Assembly (NCBI GenBank): GCA_963770915.1
Contig: CAVYRG010000001.1
Location: 3,844,001 to 3,908,000, forward strand
Source of the DNA: PALSA-270 sp963770915
GTDB lineage: Bacteria > Acidobacteriota > Terriglobia > Terriglobales > Acidobacteriaceae
Reading direction: 5' to 3'
Length of the DNA stretch: 64,000 bases
The notes beneath the pieces were generated by a model, which saw only the letters and a program-made list of their open reading frames with translations, was not told where the DNA came from and searched no databases. The position numbers and the translations under genes are program-made. This document shows, one piece after another, positions 61,908 to 64,000 of the stretch (its first letter is position 1; each line of letters starts with the position of its first letter).

Positions 61908-63104
61908 CTAGTTGCTCTTGCCCGGCGTGAACAATTCCAGCCTCACTCGCCACGTGACCGAGTGGCCTGGCTTCACCATGACCATCCCAGTATTCCTGTC
62001 GCCCCACACCTTGCTATAGGGATCGGCAAAGTTGAACTGCGGCTCGACGGCAATCACGCTCCGGTTGGCGGGGGCGTAGACCTGGAAGCCTTGGATTTCC
62101 GGCGATAGCGCAATCACTCGCAGGCCGAAGTTTGCGGCCGGATCGGTAATCACCACCGTCGCGCTCCGGTCCTTGTCGCGGGCCAGATTGAAAAAGAAAT
62201 CGTCCATCGACAGACTGCCAAGTTGAGTTCCCTCGGGAGCGGTGAAGTCGTACGGCGTGCCCTTGACCTCCTCGACCTGACCTGTGGGCACAACGTTGTC
62301 GTTGACGAGCACTCGCTGGCTCGCAGGCACGTGAAGGCGCACCTGGGCGCGGTCGCCGCTCAAAATACGGAGCCAGGGGTGGAAAGCGATGCCGTAAGGA
62401 GCAGGTTCATGCCCAACGTTCTTGGCGGTGACGCTGATCTCGAAAGCGTTGTCCTTGAGGACAGTGTGGACGACGACATCGGTCTGCGAGAGCCAGTGTC
62501 CGTCGAAGTCGCCGGCGTGAAGCTTTGCCGAGACGGACGACTCCTTAGACCCATTCCGCACTTTCACATCCTCGAATTTCTTGTTCAGCATCAATCCATG
62601 CATAGTGAGAACCGGCGAGCCGGGCTTGTTGCTGCGAAGGTTAGCGGGCAAAGAGACCGTTTTGCCTGCAATCTCGGTCGCGATCGTCTTTCCGTCCGCC
62701 GAAGGCGTGCCGGTAATGCGATTCGCGTAGGGCAGCAGGATCGCCGCTCCCATGAGGTAAGTGCGATTGCCGAATTCGTCATTCTGGCCGAGGATGCTGG
62801 CGGCGCGTTCGAGCGGAGGCGTGGTCAGCAGGTCCACTTCGCCTTTCCCTGGCACGAACGCCTTGATCTGCAGTGTGTTCATCGAGCGGCCGGGTGCGAT
62901 GACCGCTTCCAGGAATTGGGGCTGGTCTCGATTCCCGGCAGGTGGCCGTTTCAGCGTGACCAATGGCTCCCCGCCGATTGAAATAGTGGACGGGTCGGTG
63001 GCAGATGGACTGGACGGCTGTGGAATCGGTTGCTGGGCCCAAAGGGAACCCGACACTGCGATAACGAAGGCAAACAGCAGCGCAATTCTTTCGAGCTTTT
63101 TCAT
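61908..63104 (-). CDS. Secreted galactose-mutarotase-like (aldose 1-epimerase superfamily) protein
   Basis: The protein has about 398 residues, a signal peptide (ERIALLFAFVIAVSGSLWA) and a Pro/Ser-rich start. A beta-sandwich follows, with AKNVGHEPAPYGIAFHPWLRI, PYDFTAPEGTQLGSL and QVYAPANRSVIAVEPQFNFADPYSKVW. These resemble the catalytic His and Glu regions of aldose 1-epimerases. GGGGAAG precedes ATG 63104. It is divergent from the GH27 gene, so the two may be co-regulated in galactoside use. Catalytic activity is not certain. Confidence 0.78.
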   Translation of the reverse strand: MKKLERIALLFAFVIAVSGSLWAQQPIPQPSSPSATDPSTISIGGEPLVTLKRPPAGNRDQPQFLEAVIAPGRSMNTLQIKAFVPGKGEVDLLTTPPLERAASILGQNDEFGNRTYLMGAAILLPYANRITGTPSADGKTIATEIAGKTVSLPANLRSNKPGSPVLTMHGLMLNKKFEDVKVRNGSKESSVSAKLHAGDFDGHWLSQTDVVVHTVLKDNAFEISVTAKNVGHEPAPYGIAFHPWLRILSGDRAQVRLHVPASQRVLVNDNVVPTGQVEEVKGTPYDFTAPEGTQLGSLSMDDFFFNLARDKDRSATVVITDPAANFGLRVIALSPEIQGFQVYAPANRSVIAVEPQFNFADPYSKVWGDRNTGMVMVKPGHSVTWRVRLELFTPGKSN

Positions 63105-63166
63105 GTCTTCCCCGTGAAAATGTGCAAGCGTATTATAGCCGTGGAAAACGTTTACCAAGACAACCA

Positions 63167-64000
63167 ATGACCAATCGATTCAGAGTCTGTTTCGTGCTGT
63201 TCACTTTCCTTTTCGTTTTCTGTTCTGCGATCCCGGCTTCCGCCGCCGCAGCAGGAAAAAAACAAAATGGCGGAACGCCTCAGTCCGCGACTCCGCCCAT
63301 GGGCTGGAACAGTTGGGACTCCTACGGCGCCACCATCAACGAGAACGATTTCAAAGCCAATGCCGATTGGATGGCGCAGCATCTCAAGGCGTACGGCTGG
63401 CAGTATATGGTCATCGACGCGGAGTGGTTTGAGACGAATCCGGTCGCAATCGGCAATTCCAAAGCGGCGCAATTCGTACTCGACCGAAACGGCCGCTATA
63501 CGCCCGCGGTCAATCGCTTTCCTTCGGCGGAAAGTGGCGCCGGCTTCAAGGCGCTGGCCGATTACGTGCACGGGTTGGGCCTGAAGTTTGGCATCCACAT
63601 TCTGCGCGGCATTCCCAAGCAGGCGGTGCAGCAAAACCTGCCCATTGCCGGGTCGTCGTTCCATGCCTCGGATGCAGCCGACACATCGGACACATGCCCG
63701 TGGAATCCTGACAACTTCGGCGTGCGCGATTCACCAGCAGGGCAGGCCTACTACGACTCGATCGCGCGCCTTTATGCCGGCTGGGGCGTGGACTTGGTCA
63801 AGGCGGATTGCATCAGCAGCCATCCCTACAAGGGCGATGAAATTCGCATGCTCAGCCTTGCCCTTCAGAAGAGCGGCCGTCCGATTGTGCTGAGTCTTTC
63901 TCCCGGCCCTTCGCCCATCGAGAAAGTTGACCAACTGCGTCAGTACGCGCAGATGTGGCGGATATCGAATGACATTTGGGACGTGTGGCACAGCACGAAA
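63167..64000 (+). CDS. GH27-type alpha-galactosidase, N-terminal part (3' end outside window)
   Basis: The frame from ATG 63167 is open to the last base (278 residues visible). It has a signal peptide (FVLFTFLFVFCSAIPASA), then the GH27 start TPPMGWNSWDSYGATINE, YGWQYMVIDAEWF and GLKFGIHILRGIPKQAV. The catalytic nucleophile Asp is in GVDLVKADCIS. The acid/base Asp lies beyond or near the window edge in RISNDIWDVW. It would release galactose from exported substrates. The gene is cut only by the window. Confidence 0.93.
   Translation, partial: MTNRFRVCFVLFTFLFVFCSAIPASAAAAGKKQNGGTPQSATPPMGWNSWDSYGATINENDFKANADWMAQHLKAYGWQYMVIDAEWFETNPVAIGNSKAAQFVLDRNGRYTPAVNRFPSAESGAGFKALADYVHGLGLKFGIHILRGIPKQAVQQNLPIAGSSFHASDAADTSDTCPWNPDNFGVRDSPAGQAYYDSIARLYAGWGVDLVKADCISSHPYKGDEIRMLSLALQKSGRPIVLSLSPGPSPIEKVDQLRQYAQMWRISNDIWDVWHSTK

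Noticed and set aside
1..64000. CRISPR arrays, insertion sequences, integrases, prophage or rRNA
   Set aside because: No regularly spaced direct repeats, no transposase or integrase motifs and no rRNA-like sequence were seen.

Overview
The window looks like chromosomal DNA of an Acidobacteriota bacterium, most likely of the Terriglobia (Koribacter/Sulfotelmatobacter-like). This is inferred from the high GC content, the pair of VWFA-related secreted proteins typical of that phylum, the long-leader-free Gly-Phe type IV pilins, the many small secreted proteins and the dense reverse-transsulfuration and fatty-acid gene content. It holds about 60 genes and one tRNA. I saw no rRNA, CRISPR array, integrase or insertion sequence.

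Layout. 1-1.8 kb: the end of a radical SAM gene and a membrane-bound RsbU-type phosphatase. 2.1-3.6 kb: two tandem type IV pilin genes. Each has its own enhancer-like palindrome, sigma-54 promoter and terminator, and each is frameshifted in the middle. 3.7-8.7 kb: an ABC exporter operon, a membrane methyltransferase, an acetyltransferase and LolA. 8.9-15.3 kb: a seven-gene type IV pilus/type II secretion assembly operon (PilC, PilB-like ATPase, PilM, PilN, PilO, PilP-like, pseudopilin) without a secretin. 15.4-20 kb: an A-type iron-sulfur carrier, tRNA-Leu, a secreted PQQ-like propeller lipoprotein, and a split thioredoxin/VKOR pair.

20.1-30.5 kb: a tightly packed eight-gene minus-strand lipid operon. 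Its gene order is HAD-like/fatty acyl reductase, thioester-reductase-like SDR, pyruvyl-transferase-like protein, acyl-adenylating enzyme, enoyl-CoA hydratase, acyl carrier protein, second acyl-adenylating enzyme and lipid kinase. It could activate, hold, reduce and phosphorylate fatty acyl groups, and it is the best candidate here for an undescribed pathway. Next to it lies leuS, whose product carries an insertion at the editing-domain junction that strongly resembles an acyl carrier protein but lacks the phosphopantetheine serine.

33.5-55 kb: mostly housekeeping and envelope genes. These are guaA, zwf, an M61 peptidase, a class I aldolase, rph, GerMN and amidase genes, a GH10 xylanase, a DUF1015 gene, two overlapping VWA genes, a cystathionine synthase/lyase pair, cutA, a phosphohexomutase and an FtsB-like gene. 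55-64 kb: thiG, an FAD-linked sugar oxidase, a long-chain acyl-CoA synthetase, a sodium:solute symporter with a small membrane partner, an aldose-epimerase-like secreted protein, and the start of a GH27 alpha-galactosidase cut by the window end. The xylanase, galactosidase, symporter and mutarotase-like genes suggest growth on plant or microbial polysaccharides.
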